Below are positions 18,390-26,412 of a stretch of 29,817 nt of DNA, in pieces. Origin of the DNA: Chara braunii (taxonomy: Eukaryota; Streptophyta; Charophyceae; Charales; Characeae); NCBI GenBank assembly GCA_003427395.1, contig BFEA01000227.1:1632353-1662169 (forward strand). The letters run 5' to 3'. The position numbers and the translations under genes were made by a program. The notes beneath the pieces were generated by a model. That model worked only from the letters and a program-made list of their open reading frames with translations, was not told the origin of the DNA and searched no databases. How positions within the stretch are numbered: the stretch's first letter is position 1; each line of letters begins with the position of its first letter.

Positions 18390-18675
18390 CTGTGGATGCT
18401 TCCCAAGTTCCATCTAGTTCGTGCCCTCCCCAACACCGGGCGCACGGACGCACGGACGTCCATCGATTCACGAGTGTCATCCTTGCGCAGGGGCCATGCT
18501 ACTCTTCTCTATTATGTCCCGAAGGGACAGGAATGCTCACTTTGGGCCACCTCCTCTGATGCCAACGAAGGCCCCAAACGCCCCAAAGTGAGCATCCCTT
18601 AATTAGGTTTCTGTTCGCGGGCAGCCTGTGGACGTTGCCCAGTGTTCCATCTGGTTCGTGCCCTCGCCAGCTTGG
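18390..18675 (+). repeat. ~47-bp direct repeat pair with related flanks
   Basis: GCCTGTGGATG...TTCCATCTAGTTCGTGCCCTCC at about 18389-18436 recurs as GCCTGTGGACG...TTCCATCTGGTTCGTGCCCTCG at about 18628-18667. The DNA between them repeats pieces of the neighbouring unit (TGATGCCAACGAAGGCC, AAAGTGAGCATCCC at about 18557-18599). The region is a mosaic of one sequence family. Confidence 0.55.
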
Positions 18676-19078
18676 TTGGGGAAAAGTCGTAAGTAAAAAA
18701 CCTCCCCGCAACAAAACCTTTGTATTCAATCCCTCCCCGCCCCCCAAACGGGGAAAAAGGTGCCGCAGGCTCCAAAATCACTTTCCGCGTCATTTTTGCA
18801 CCCTCCAAAACATTTTCCCGCCATTTTAACACACTGGCCGTTACCGGGCCAGCCAGGGTGCAAAAATATGACACCGAAGTGATTTTGGGAGCTGCGGCAC
18901 TTCTTTTCCCCGTCGGGGGGCAAAATGTATACAAAGGTTTCGTCCCCTGGGGCAAGGTCCCACTTGCACGGATTGGGAGATTGCGGTCGTTGATCTTCGC
19001 TATCGACGGTCGATATGGCATAATTCGTGCAAGTGGGACCAAGCCCCGGGAGGTTTTATGACTTTTCCCGCTTGGTTG
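18670..19078. mobile_element. MULE-like foldback element with 9-bp TSD
   Basis: GCTTGGTTG occurs at 18670-18678 and 19070-19078. Between them the sequence starts GGGAAAAGTC (18679) and ends GACTTTTCCC (19069), its exact reverse complement. The two halves pair along most of their length: AAACCTTTGTAT (18714) with ATACAAAGGTTT (18929-18940), and GTGCCGCAG...TTTTTGCACCCT (18760-18807) with AGGGTGCAAAAATATGAC...GCGGCAC (18855-18900). The centre is near 18842 (CTGGCCGTTACCGGGCCAG). A 9-bp TSD and GGG-starting TIRs are typical of Mutator-like elements. There is no transposase, and the right arm is lengthened by a nested MITE at 18946-19050. Confidence 0.8.
18946..19050. mobile_element. MITE family A, copy 1 (nested in the foldback element)
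   Basis: This ~105-bp element has ends CCTGGGGCAAGGTCCCACTT and the inverse of CCCGGGGCTTGGTCCCACTT, so the TIRs are about 29 bp with few mismatches. It interrupts the right arm of the surrounding foldback element; the left arm has no counterpart, so it inserted later. Its reverse complement aligns over about 80 bp with the second copy at 19136-19220. Confidence 0.75.
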
Positions 19079-19135
19079 GCATGCCGGGTGGGTACTGGGG
19101 GACACACCAACACTAGGCATCTGCTGCACATCATT

Positions 19136-19220
19136 CCGGGGTTAGGTCCCACTTACACGAATTAAGCGATACTGATTGTAGATAGCAAAGATCTACGGCC
19201 AGAATCTCTTAATCCGTGCA
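19136..19220. mobile_element. MITE family A, copy 2
   Basis: CCGGGGTTAGGTCCCACTTA at 19136 starts a segment that matches the reverse complement of copy 1 through ...GATAGCAAAGATCTACGGCC... to AATCCGTGCA (19211-19220). The left TIR is intact. The right TIR stops after AATCCGTGCA and lacks AGTGGGACC, so this copy is truncated or diverged at that end. Confidence 0.75.
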
Positions 19221-19680
19221 TCGCCATCGCAATGCCCTCACTGACCAAAGGTCATTTCGCCTCTGTGCACGGGAGACGACTCGCCCATCGCCCACATCAT
19301 CTCCCCCACCCTTTTGTTGTAAGCACACCCAGCATCTGATTCAGATGTTGGCATGCGTCCCTGCCATGTCCTGTTCTTGTCTGCTGTCCGCAGTCTGCAC
19401 ATGCGCGTTCCCCATCACATCACTATCCCCCTTCCTTCCAGTGTATGTAGGCACCTGTCCCACTCGCCGCCTTCCTTTGCCCGATAAAGCCTAGAAGAGA
19501 AAAAGAGAATCAGCAATGTAATCGATGGAGAGGGCTATACTTAATTGCATCGGGATGAGGACGTTAGTAAGAAAAGGGGTGTGTTCGCAGCCAGAGGCTG
19601 CGCTTACCTCGACGGTTCTTTTGTCGTTTTGTGGAGTTTCTTTTTCGGGAAATGTCGTGGACGTCAAATGAGGTTTGTCG
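19221..19680. other. No feature recognised
   Basis: Mixed sequence with short open frames only and no recognised motif. Confidence 0.4.
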
Positions 19681-20241
19681 GGGTCTTTTCGGGGTTTAGG
19701 CAAAAGTGCAAAGGGTGCGGGTCGCGGCTAGGAGACGGACTGGTAGTGTGGCTGGTCGTGCTAGGCTTTGGGTAGTGTACTTCTAGTGGTCATTTCATTA
19801 GGTCATTCAGGTTTGTTGGGGGCGGCGACCCGGTTTCCTTTTTGGGTGAGGAGAAATGGTTTGGGGATGGGTGGAAAACGGGCAGCAGGGGGTCATCAAT
19901 GTGTTCACGACTCAATCTTTTTCCGGTTGCTTCGCTTTGTTTTGGGTTGGGTGCCAACAAACAAAAACGGGGAGCGGGGGGTGGGTCATGAAAGTAGTGA
20001 CGACTCGATCCTTTTCCAGTTCGTGTCCTTGGCCTGGGCCGTTTCTGCTTTTGTTTTTTTTTTTCAGTTTGAACTGCATCTCCCCAGAAATATGGGAAGC
20101 ATTCAGTGCACAACCTCCGGCCCGTCCTCACCAATGCATTCCCGTTCGCCTAAGTCTCCGTTTTCTTCCGTTGATTAAAGGGAAGGGGAAATTACAGAAT
20201 TACAGCAGGGCGCAGTCGAGGTTTGCAGTTCTAAATGCGTT

Positions 20242-20367
20242 TCAGGGAATACTCACACTAGCACTTTCCGAAATGCATCAGACCGTAATTTCGGCCACAC
20301 CTGTATGCATCTGGCCGCAGTTCCGTCCAGAAATAAGTAAAAAAAGTCCAGTGTGAGTATGCCCTCA
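20242..20367. mobile_element. MITE family B, copy 1 (3-bp TSD TCA)
   Basis: The 120-bp element at 20245-20364 starts GGGAATACTCACACTAGCAC and ends with the inverse of GGGCATACTCACACTGGACT. TCA lies on both sides (20242-20244 and 20365-20367). A 3-bp TSD with GGG-starting TIRs is the pattern of PIF/Harbinger (Tourist-like) MITEs. A second copy is at 21410-21540. Confidence 0.75.
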
Positions 20368-20511
20368 GACACGCTTTCGCGAATTTTCCTCCAAAGCGAG
20401 GAAAATCGTAAATGTACCGAGCGCAGCTTTTGGGTTGGGTCGGGATGTGTTCTATTAGAGGGATCCCTGTCGTGGATTTAGAACTGATCACGTGACTGCG
20501 CCGTAGTTACC

Positions 20512-20558
20512 CCTTGATTAAATACATTATTTTCGAGGGTGCAATAATTTAATCAAGG
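20512..20558. repeat. 12-bp perfect inverted repeat
   Basis: CCTTGATTAAAT (20512-20523) and ATTTAATCAAGG (20547-20558) flank a 23-nt spacer. A second overlapping pair, CGAGGG (20534) and CCCTCG (20561), gives a compact alternative hairpin. Confidence 0.7.
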
Positions 20559-20583
20559 ATCCCTCGCAATGGTTGGATTGCCC

Positions 20584-20597
20584 ATTCTCTCTTTTCT

Positions 20598-20628
<31 letters not shown>

Positions 20629-20645
20629 CTTTTTTCTTTTTTTAA
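20584..20645 (+). repeat. Polypyrimidine (TTTC)n-like tract
   Basis: An almost uninterrupted T/C run. Open frames read from it on either strand (Phe/Leu-rich or Lys-rich) are artefacts. Confidence 0.9.
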
Positions 20646-21300
20646 GCTCTTTTCTTCTTGGCTTGCATGGACTACCGTCCTCGTTATTATTATTACCGTC
20701 CTCGTTCCGGAATCGTTTTCTTCTGACCTTGGCTTCTTGCATGGACTTACGTCGTTGTTGACGTCTCCTTGGCTTGCATGGTAGGTAACACTGTGACCGC
20801 GCAGGGCGCGGGGGCGCAGCCAGGGGGTAGGAGATTGTAGCCAGTACACAATATACTACATGCATGTAGACGGTATTTCGACCAGGTGCATTCGGATGAG
20901 TCCAATAAAAACGAAGAAAATTTTTGATGCGATGCCCGACCGTCCATCTATTCGATTTGATTTTTTTTGGATTTATTTTTTGATGACCCCCCGCTCTCCA
21001 TTTTGCTTTGCACCCAAACCAACAAAGAGAACCCGGAACTGCAAAAGGATTGAGTGGTCACGACTTTCATGACCCCCCACTGCCCATTTTCCGCCCGTCC
21101 CCAAACCATTTCTCATCACCCAAAAAGGAAACCGGGTCGCCGTCCACAACAAACCCGAACGACAGAACGACCTAATGAAAAGACCACTAGACGTACAATA
21201 CCCAAAGCCTACCACAACCACTTGCACCATGGGTCCATCTCCTAGCCGCAAACTCACCCTTTGCACTTTCCCCTAAACCCCGAAAAGACACATGGCTCAC

Positions 21301-21362
21301 TTTTTTTTTTTTTTTTTTTTCGGTTTCGTTTTTTGATTTTTTTTTTTTTTTTTTTTTTTTTT
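21301..21362. repeat. Two long T tracts
   Basis: T runs of 20 or more, separated by CGGTTTCGTTTTTTGA. They follow directly on the outer end of the 1.6-kb inverted-repeat element and could be the reverse-strand poly(A) of a small retroposed sequence. Confidence 0.85.
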
Positions 21363-21406
21363 GGACCATTTCTCGGGGGGAAGATAATGAGTGGAGCCGG
21401 GCATAC

Positions 21407-21543
21407 TATGGGCACGGTCACACACTAGGACTTTATTCAATTCTCTGTGGAAGTAAATACCGGCTAGGTGCATCCTGGCCACGTCGGAAATGAAGTCAGT
21501 CATATTCGTCGTGGAAAGTCCTAGTGGGAGTAATATGCCCTAT
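21407..21543. mobile_element. MITE family B, copy 2 (3-bp TSD TAT)
   Basis: The 131-bp element at 21410-21540 starts GGGCACGGTCACACACTAGG and ends with the inverse of GGGCATATTACTCCCACTAG; both continue into GACTTT. TAT flanks both sides (21407-21409 and 21541-21543). The terminal pattern GGGCAY...CACACTAGGACTTT is shared with copy 1, while the interior differs. Confidence 0.75.
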
Positions 21544-21711
21544 GTGGTTTGGAATTCCGGGTGCAGATGGCTCGAATTACTTTTTTTTTTTTTCGGTTGT
21601 TTTCTCGTTCATTTGACTTTTCTAGTTTCTGTCTCCGCGGGTGCCTACTGTGCTCGGCATTTAGCACGGATGTCCACACACGTGTGGACCTTCGAAACAC
21701 AGAGTAGGGGC

Positions 21712-21713
<2 letters not shown>

Positions 21714-21782
<69 letters not shown>
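21714..21782. repeat. (CT)34 microsatellite ending in an N
   Basis: An uninterrupted CT run up to 21782, followed by an undetermined base at 21783. The true length is uncertain. Confidence 0.95.
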
Positions 21783-21977
21783 NACCAGCAGGTCAGCCAT
21801 TTGCCCAAATTCCTCATTTTCAATTGATATGGCGCCCATATCTTGCCATTCCATTCTCAAGTCATTTCTGAAAAAAAAAAAGAAAAAAAGAACAAGGAAT
21901 TTGCGGCAAAAGGGTTCGGGAATAAGTGCTTTGCGAAATTGTGCACCCAGTGTGACTACCCCTCTACCCCATTTTTT

Positions 21978-22030
21978 GGGGATTTTGGGGAATATGCGGT
22001 TTTGAAACCGCAGTGTGAGCGTGCCCTCAC
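21978..22030. repeat. Short hairpin resembling MITE family B ends
   Basis: GGGGAATATGCGGTTTTG pairs with CAAAACC-type inverse in GAAACCGCAGTGTGAGCGTG followed by CCCTCAC. The right half (CAGTGTGAGCGTGCCCTCA) matches the terminal pattern of family B, including the trailing TCA. The left half looks internally deleted. Probably a degenerate third member. Confidence 0.45.
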
Positions 22031-22089
22031 ACGGGGACCAAAAGAACCAAGAATTTGAGGCATCTGGGTACGGTTATTTGGGTCATTTG

Positions 22090-22122
22090 CTGTCTCTTAT
22101 ACACATCTAGATGTGTATAAGA

Positions 22123-22127
<5 letters not shown>
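22090..22127. other. Nextera mate-pair junction adapter (library artefact)
   Basis: CTGTCTCTTATACACATCT (22090-22108) is the 19-bp Tn5 mosaic end used in Nextera kits. It is followed at once by its exact reverse complement (22109-22127), giving the 38-bp circularisation junction of Nextera mate-pair libraries. It translates to the known contaminant peptides VSYTHLDVYKRQ (minus strand) and MCIRDS (plus strand). It is not genomic. The DNA on its two sides may come from loci several kilobases apart. Confidence 0.97.
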
Positions 22128-22171
<44 letters not shown>

Positions 22172-22240
22172 GACACACAAACCTCTCTCTCTCTCGCTCG
22201 CTCGCGCGCGCGCGCTACACACACGCACACGACTGCGCAC
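22128..22240. repeat. (CA)n microsatellite plus (CT)/(CG)/(CA) mixed tract
   Basis: CA repeats to 22170, then short CT, CTCG, CG and CA runs to about 22235, directly abutting the adapter. Confidence 0.9.
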
Positions 22241-22549
22241 CTAGTCACGATCATAAGACAGGAATCTGCACACAGACGGATGCAGGCACACAGACACACA
22301 AAAGAAGGCACATACAAGCATAGACACGCACATACGCACACAGATCTTCTTCTGTTGGAATTGATGCACCGATGTGTCTCTCTTGTGTTTTTTTTTCGTA
22401 ATTCATCTTTCATAAGTAGAAGTTCAGTTCCCTGGGGAGCATCGTTGCCCCAAATACAGCTATCGTACCGTGCGTTATATTCGGGGAAGGATGCTATGCA
22501 TGGTTCTCTTTCCTTCCCCCTTTCTTCATTTCGTCTCGCTCTCCTCCTT

Positions 22550-22897
22550 CTTCACCCACCTCTCTCTCCCCCTCCCTCAGGTTGGATCATGGTCTTATCC
22601 TAGGAGCACCTGTTACTGACGGGTTCTCTTGGGGGTTCTACCACGGCGTGAAGACTGACAGTGTAGAACCACACTGTCAGTCGTTATTCAATCTCGTAGT
22701 TCAGTCTCCATACTTCGATGGTCTAATCCTTGAAGCATCTCATTCTTATGGCTTCTCTTTTGTTATGGGTGCAGGAGTATATGCGTGGTTCTCTCTCTCA
22801 CGGGTCTTCTGCGGATCGAAGGGACTGTATGTGCGTTAAGGTATGGTGGAGCCTGTCGAATGCCTCTTGAGGGAGCGGGAGAGAGAGGTGGGTGAAG
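22550..22897. repeat. 21-bp perfect inverted repeats flanking ~300 bp
   Basis: CTTCACCCACCTCTCTCTCCC (22550-22570) and its exact complement at 22877-22897. Pairing continues imperfectly on both sides (CTCCTCCTTC / GATCAAGGAGAG; CCCTCAGG / CTTGAGGG). The interior holds two ~50-bp diverged direct repeats (TGGTCTTATCCTAGGAGCA near 22589 and TGGTCTAATCCTTGAAGCA near 22719) and the hairpin at 22653-22682. Possibly a small TIR element. Confidence 0.6.
22653..22682. other. 12-bp perfect hairpin
   Basis: GACTGACAGTGT-AGAACC-ACACTGTCAGTC forms a 12-bp stem with a 6-nt loop at the centre of the inverted-repeat-flanked segment. No U-run follows, so this is not a simple terminator. Confidence 0.8.
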
Positions 22898-22925
22898 ATC
22901 AAGGAGAGAGTGCAACCCACTGACG

Positions 22926-22926
<1 letters not shown>

Positions 22927-23011
<85 letters not shown>
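22927..23011. repeat. (TG)42 microsatellite
   Basis: An uninterrupted TG run. Confidence 0.95.
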
Positions 23012-23015
<4 letters not shown>

Positions 23016-23660
23016 CTAAATCATGTACATTAAATTGGGATTATAAACTTCCACTGGCTGTTAATAGTCTGTGTGATACCCATGTACATTCAGCAACAGC
23101 TAGTATCATGACACCTATCCAGCTACACTAAGGATGACATTGTACTCCACTGGACTTTCCATTCCCTGATCCTAAGGTAATTGTGATTGTGCCAATAAGT
23201 TTAGAATATCCTCTTGAGTGCCAAAGAAAGTTTAGAATATACTCTTGAGAGCCTTGCAGCTTTGCAGGAGAACGTAGAGCTACTACTACGGAAAGAGTAG
23301 AGACTCTAGAGAGCTGCAATGATAGCACCCGGAGGAAGATAGGCACAGATGGGGGGTGCATTCCAGGTCGTAAACGATATTGAATGGGTCAAGTTGTCGG
23401 AGTTCACAAAGAAAAAAAGGAAATATCACGCAAATTGATGCAGCCAGAGTAGTGACAGTATGTATTTGAATCCCTGGCCTATTTTAGATAAATAGTGGGG
23501 AGAGATCCTTTTAGCATAGCTTACGCTGTAGATGTCCGTGCCCAACGAATCTTCTTACTTACCCTGTGTTTCATATGCTTCCCCTTCACCCAGACTGCTC
23601 AATTTTCTTGTCGAAGACCAATGCTTCCCCTTCGCACCGTGGATGGATGCGTTGACATCG
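23012..23660. other. No feature recognised
   Basis: Mixed sequence between microsatellite and minisatellite. One short direct repeat (AAGTTTAGAATAT.CTCTTGAG at about 23198 and 23228) is all I see. Confidence 0.4.
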
Positions 23661-23752
23661 ATTGCATTATGGAAGACAAGGAGATTGCATTATGGAAGAC
23701 AAGGAGATTGCACTATGGAAGACAAGGAGATTGCATGATGGAAGACAAGGAG
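23661..23752 (+). repeat. 23-bp tandem repeat, four units
   Basis: ATTGCATTATGGAAGACAAG-GAG starts at 23661, 23684, 23707 and 23730, nearly exact. Since 23 is not a multiple of three, the unit is read in all three frames in turn. An open frame from 23495 to 23800 passes through it without a stop. It has no recognisable relatives. Confidence 0.9.
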
Positions 23753-24104
23753 ACGCCTGTGCGAAAGCCGCTAGGGAGGGGACAACAATTGAAGCCTTAA
23801 ATGCAGTATTGGGTGGCATTATGGCATCACCCCTATTCTAAGGAGGATAGACTCGGTGGTTCGCAAGGGAAAAACTGATGACGACTGCTCTGCAGATTGT
23901 GCTACACTATGAATGGACCTGATTGGGCAGCAACGACTGGAATCTCGAAGGGCTTTTAAACTAGACGGGGGGGGAATAAGAGGCTCTACGCCATGCCTGC
24001 CCTAAGTGCAGGTGGGCCTGGCAAATTGTCGCCCGCCCTAGTAGTAAGTGATGGCCGACGTCAGGGCACTGAGTGAAGTGCTGCAGGCCAGTGCCTGTAG
24101 GCTG
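23753..24104. other. No feature recognised
   Basis: Mixed sequence. The last part (24060-24100, CACTGAGTGAAGTGCTGCAGGCC) resembles 24540-24570 on the far side of the following foldback element. Confidence 0.4.
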
Positions 24105-24532
24105 TAACTAACTGGTGGGCCCAGCAACAGCAATTTCGTCAAAACGGAAATTTGTTAATTTTGGCCCGATTCAGCCCGAGCCGTTAATTTCGGCCCGATT
24201 CAGCCCGAGCCCGATTCAGGTCGAAATTTTGACGAAATTGAGGGTCCGGTGCTCTTAAAACGCATGTACCACCTGGACTGCAGCTAAGTCCAGATACATC
24301 CAGGGGGTCCGGCATCCTTAAAACGTCGGAGCCCCTGGACTCCAGCTAAGTCCAAATACATCCAAGGGGGTTGGCATTTGAAGAATGCTGGACCCTCAAA
24401 AGCTACAAATTTTGACCTGAATCGGACCAATTTAGCTGCTTTCAATTTCGTTCAGAAAATAATAAAAAATGACATTGTCCGTTTTGACGAAATTGCTGTT
24501 CAGCGGCTTCAGCCTGCAAGTTAGTTACAGAG
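24105..24532. mobile_element. Foldback element with tandem-repeat core
   Basis: CTGTAACTAACT (24106-24117) pairs with AGTTAGTTACAG (24519-24530). Further in, AACAGCAATTTCGTCAAAAC (start of 24126-24147) pairs perfectly over 22 bp with 24479-24500. Looser pairing continues (GATTCAGGTC with GACCTGAATC; GAGGGTCC with GGACCCTC). The left arm has a ~28-bp tandem (TTAATTTYGGCCCGATTCAG..). The core has two 63-bp units starting at 24242 and 24305 (GGGTCCGG...CTTAAAACG...CAGCTAAGTCC). CAGC flanks the inner 22-bp inverted repeats. No coding capacity. Confidence 0.7.
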
Positions 24533-24599
24533 GCTGCAGTGGGCCCCTGGCGCAGCGCTGCAGGCCCCAGTAGGCTCAGGAACTGCCCTGCACGTGGCC

Positions 24600-24800
24600 T
24601 CCAGTCCAGAATAAAAGAGAGGAGGCCGCCCGGCCTAGACACATTCGGGCATTTGCTGCAAGTGTGGTGTGCTGTTGGCGGTACAACAGGAGCAGCACCC
24701 TACGGAAGAGAGAGCAGCTGCAGTGGCTGTGAGGTTAGCGTCAGCCATAGCCATAGATGGGCGCTCGAAGCTGGGTTGGGGAGTGTGGAGATCAGGGAGT
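24600..24800 (+). promoter_or_regulatory. Possible TATA-type promoter (AATAAAAG)
   Basis: A single AATAAAAG at 24610-24617 lies in GC-rich surroundings, followed by a GC-rich, purine-rich stretch without ORF. The arrangement is like the R/U5 start of a plant LTR, and a similar TATAAAT arrangement occurs at 26431. No LTR boundaries were found, so this is tentative. Confidence 0.25.
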
Positions 24801-24828
24801 CAGGAACGAAGTAAGGCAGTGGGTCTCG

Positions 24829-25000
24829 TGGTTCTTACCTGGTCTTGGCGCCGGATGAACCTGGTACGAACCACCAGTCCTGATTGGTGGGTTCTTACCT
24901 GGTCTTGGCGTATGAACCTGGTAAGCACCACCAGTCCAGATTCAATTTGGGTGGTTCTTACCTGGTCTTGGCGCCGGATGAACCTGGTACAAACCACCGG
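24829..25000 (+). repeat. ~60-bp tandem repeat, three units, each a near-palindrome
   Basis: Units start at about 24829, 24889 and 24952 with GGTTCTTACCTGGTCTTGGC and end with AACCTGGTA..AACCACC. The start (GGTTCTTACCTGGT) and end (ACCTGGTACGAACC) of each unit are imperfect inverse complements, so each unit can form its own hairpin. Unit 2 lacks a few bases in the centre. Confidence 0.85.
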
Positions 25001-25615
25001 TGGGTCTGGTGCCGACGGGTCTTCAAGGGTATGAGCAAGTCTTCAAGTAGCACTGGGCGAGCGAACATGTGGACAGCGAGATAGGTGGTAGAGGCTAGCA
25101 ATGCCTAGCATGTATGAGACTCGACCTTACATTGAAAAAAAAAAAAAAAATTAAAAATCCCAAGGGGGTTGATCGGGATCCTGATTTCTTCTCCAACTGG
25201 GATGTCATTGTGAGTTGTGTGAAGACACTCGAGCGTAACGGTTCCGTTTGCTCTTGATTTGGTGTGCATGTGCTTCGGTATTCTGCAACTCGCCTCAAAC
25301 ATGTTGGGTCTTCAATGAGATTTCACAGCCTGGATTACGATTGGTGTTCTCATTGCTTGCCAGTGGACCAGGTTCCTTGCATTAGTTACTTTCAAATTTC
25401 AATGTTTTATTTAAATTATTTCCCACTGCTGTAAATTCCACTTCGCAATTCGTTTGGCGCTGAGGACCCAGAAGGAAGGAAATATTATTTTTAATAGTTA
25501 TTGTTGGTTCACAGCTTGTTAGACAAAGTGATCCCACTCAAAATTCTCTGATGATGTTTGACGTTGTTTGTTGCTGCCGCATCTGCTTGATTCTGAGAAG
25601 CTCATTTCTTTTCTT
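25001..25615. other. No gene recognised; A16 tract at 25135-25150
   Basis: Mixed, later AT-rich sequence. A run of 16 A residues at 25135-25150 is the only notable feature. Confidence 0.4.
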
Positions 25616-25720
25616 CCGAGTTGTCCTCCTCCCCGGGCCCTCTCATGCTGATCTCCTCCCCCCATTCCCTTCCTTTCCTCTCTCCTCCTCCCTCTCCCCC
25701 CCCCTCCTCCTCTTCGACTT
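25616..25720 (+). repeat. Polypyrimidine (C/T) tract
   Basis: About 100 nt of nearly pure CT with CCTCC and C9 runs. A second shorter one lies at 25798-25835 and a T-rich one at 25875-25905. Confidence 0.85.
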
Positions 25721-26110
25721 TTAATCCTGTAAATTTAAAATGTTTTGAGAAAAAGGACTGTTAGAATTATGACAGTGTGTGCTTTTTCTTTTTTGTGCCT
25801 CCTCTCCTGCTGTACTTCTCCTCCTCCTCCTCCCCTGTTTTAAGAGAGAGCATCTGAACTCTGTGTTTCCTACCTTCTTCATTTTTTTTTTCTTTTTTTT
25901 TTTTCTGTGCTATTGACTATTGAAACGGTATTCACCAATTCGTGGTAGCTGAGGTAGATCCCAGGGNTCGATCCCTAGTTCCCCAACTTACCTGTGTACA
26001 ATACCTGCGTCAACTCGAAGAGTTGTACCTGCGACCTGTAGAACCGCCAGTGGTAGGTAGGTCTGTCGTAGGTCTATAGGTAGCCAGGATTCGATCCGTA
26101 GACCTATAGA

Positions 26111-26137
26111 CTAGAAGGCTAGCTGCAGTCCTTCTAG
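26111..26137. repeat. 8-bp perfect inverted repeat
   Basis: CTAGAAGG (26111-26118) and CCTTCTAG (26130-26137) with an 11-nt spacer, immediately upstream of the 21-bp tandem repeat. Base 25967 nearby is undetermined. Confidence 0.6.
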
Positions 26138-26144
26138 AAGGTTG

Positions 26145-26224
26145 GCAAGTGGTCAAGTGGTGCAGGCAAGTGGTCAAGTGGTGCAGGCAAGTGGTCAAGT
26201 GGTGCAGGCAAGTGGTCAAGTGGT
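26145..26224 (+). repeat. 21-bp tandem repeat, about four units
   Basis: GCAAGTGGTCAAGTGGTGCAG starts at 26145, 26166, 26187 and 26208. Each unit contains an internal near-duplicate (CAAGTGGT twice). The 21-nt period keeps a reading frame (Cys/Leu/His/Thr repeat on the minus strand), but there is no other sign of coding. Confidence 0.9.
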
Positions 26225-26412
26225 GTGACTAAAGCAAGCCCATGTTGGAGATGAGGACAAGTGGNAAGGTCAAATAGTAGGACCCCGGTGCAATTGCACT
26301 NCGTCGTAGGGTCGNCGTCATACAGTCAAGGGAGAGTCTAGAAAGTACCAGTCCGGTCCAGCAAGTACCACGGGGGGAACTGTGTGCACCATGGGCCAGG
26401 GACACAGGGCAG

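Larger units (their letters stand above)
19681..21291. mobile_element. 1.6-kb element with ~305-bp inverted arms
   Basis: The left arm (about 19681-19985) is the reverse complement of the right arm (about 20986-21291). Shared blocks include TCTTTTCGGGGTTTAGG, GCGGCTAGGAGA, TAGGCTTTGGGTA, GGCGACCCGGTTTCCTTTTT, GAGAAATGGTTTGGGGA and GAGCGGGGGGT, at roughly 80% identity. The left arm has an extra partial copy of its inner end (to about 20040). The 1-kb interior holds a MITE (20245-20364), a pyrimidine tract, and short direct repeats of CTTGGCTTGCATGG (20657-20780). There is no transposase. The arms also read as similar peptides (e.g. ATRFPFWV) in one frame, but this follows from nucleotide identity. 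Confidence 0.7.

Noticed and set aside
19768-21266. Paired ORFs with similar peptides on opposite strands (19768-20178 + and 20973-21266 -) as a duplicated gene
   Set aside because: Their similarity follows from the nucleotide inverted repeat; no family is recognised and composition is low-complexity at the ends.
22111-22323. ORF starting MCIRDS
   Set aside because: It begins inside the Nextera adapter and continues into (CA)n; it is a sequencing artefact.
24829-25000. CRISPR array suggested by regularly spaced repeats here and at 23661-23752 and 26145-26224
   Set aside because: Units are contiguous with no unique spacers, and the genome is clearly eukaryotic.
25940-25985. tRNA or tRNA-derived SINE (A-box-like TGGTAGCTGAGG and B-box-like GGNTCGATCCC)
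   Set aside because: The two boxes are only about 12 nt apart, far too close for a tRNA promoter, and no cloverleaf can be drawn. One base is undetermined.
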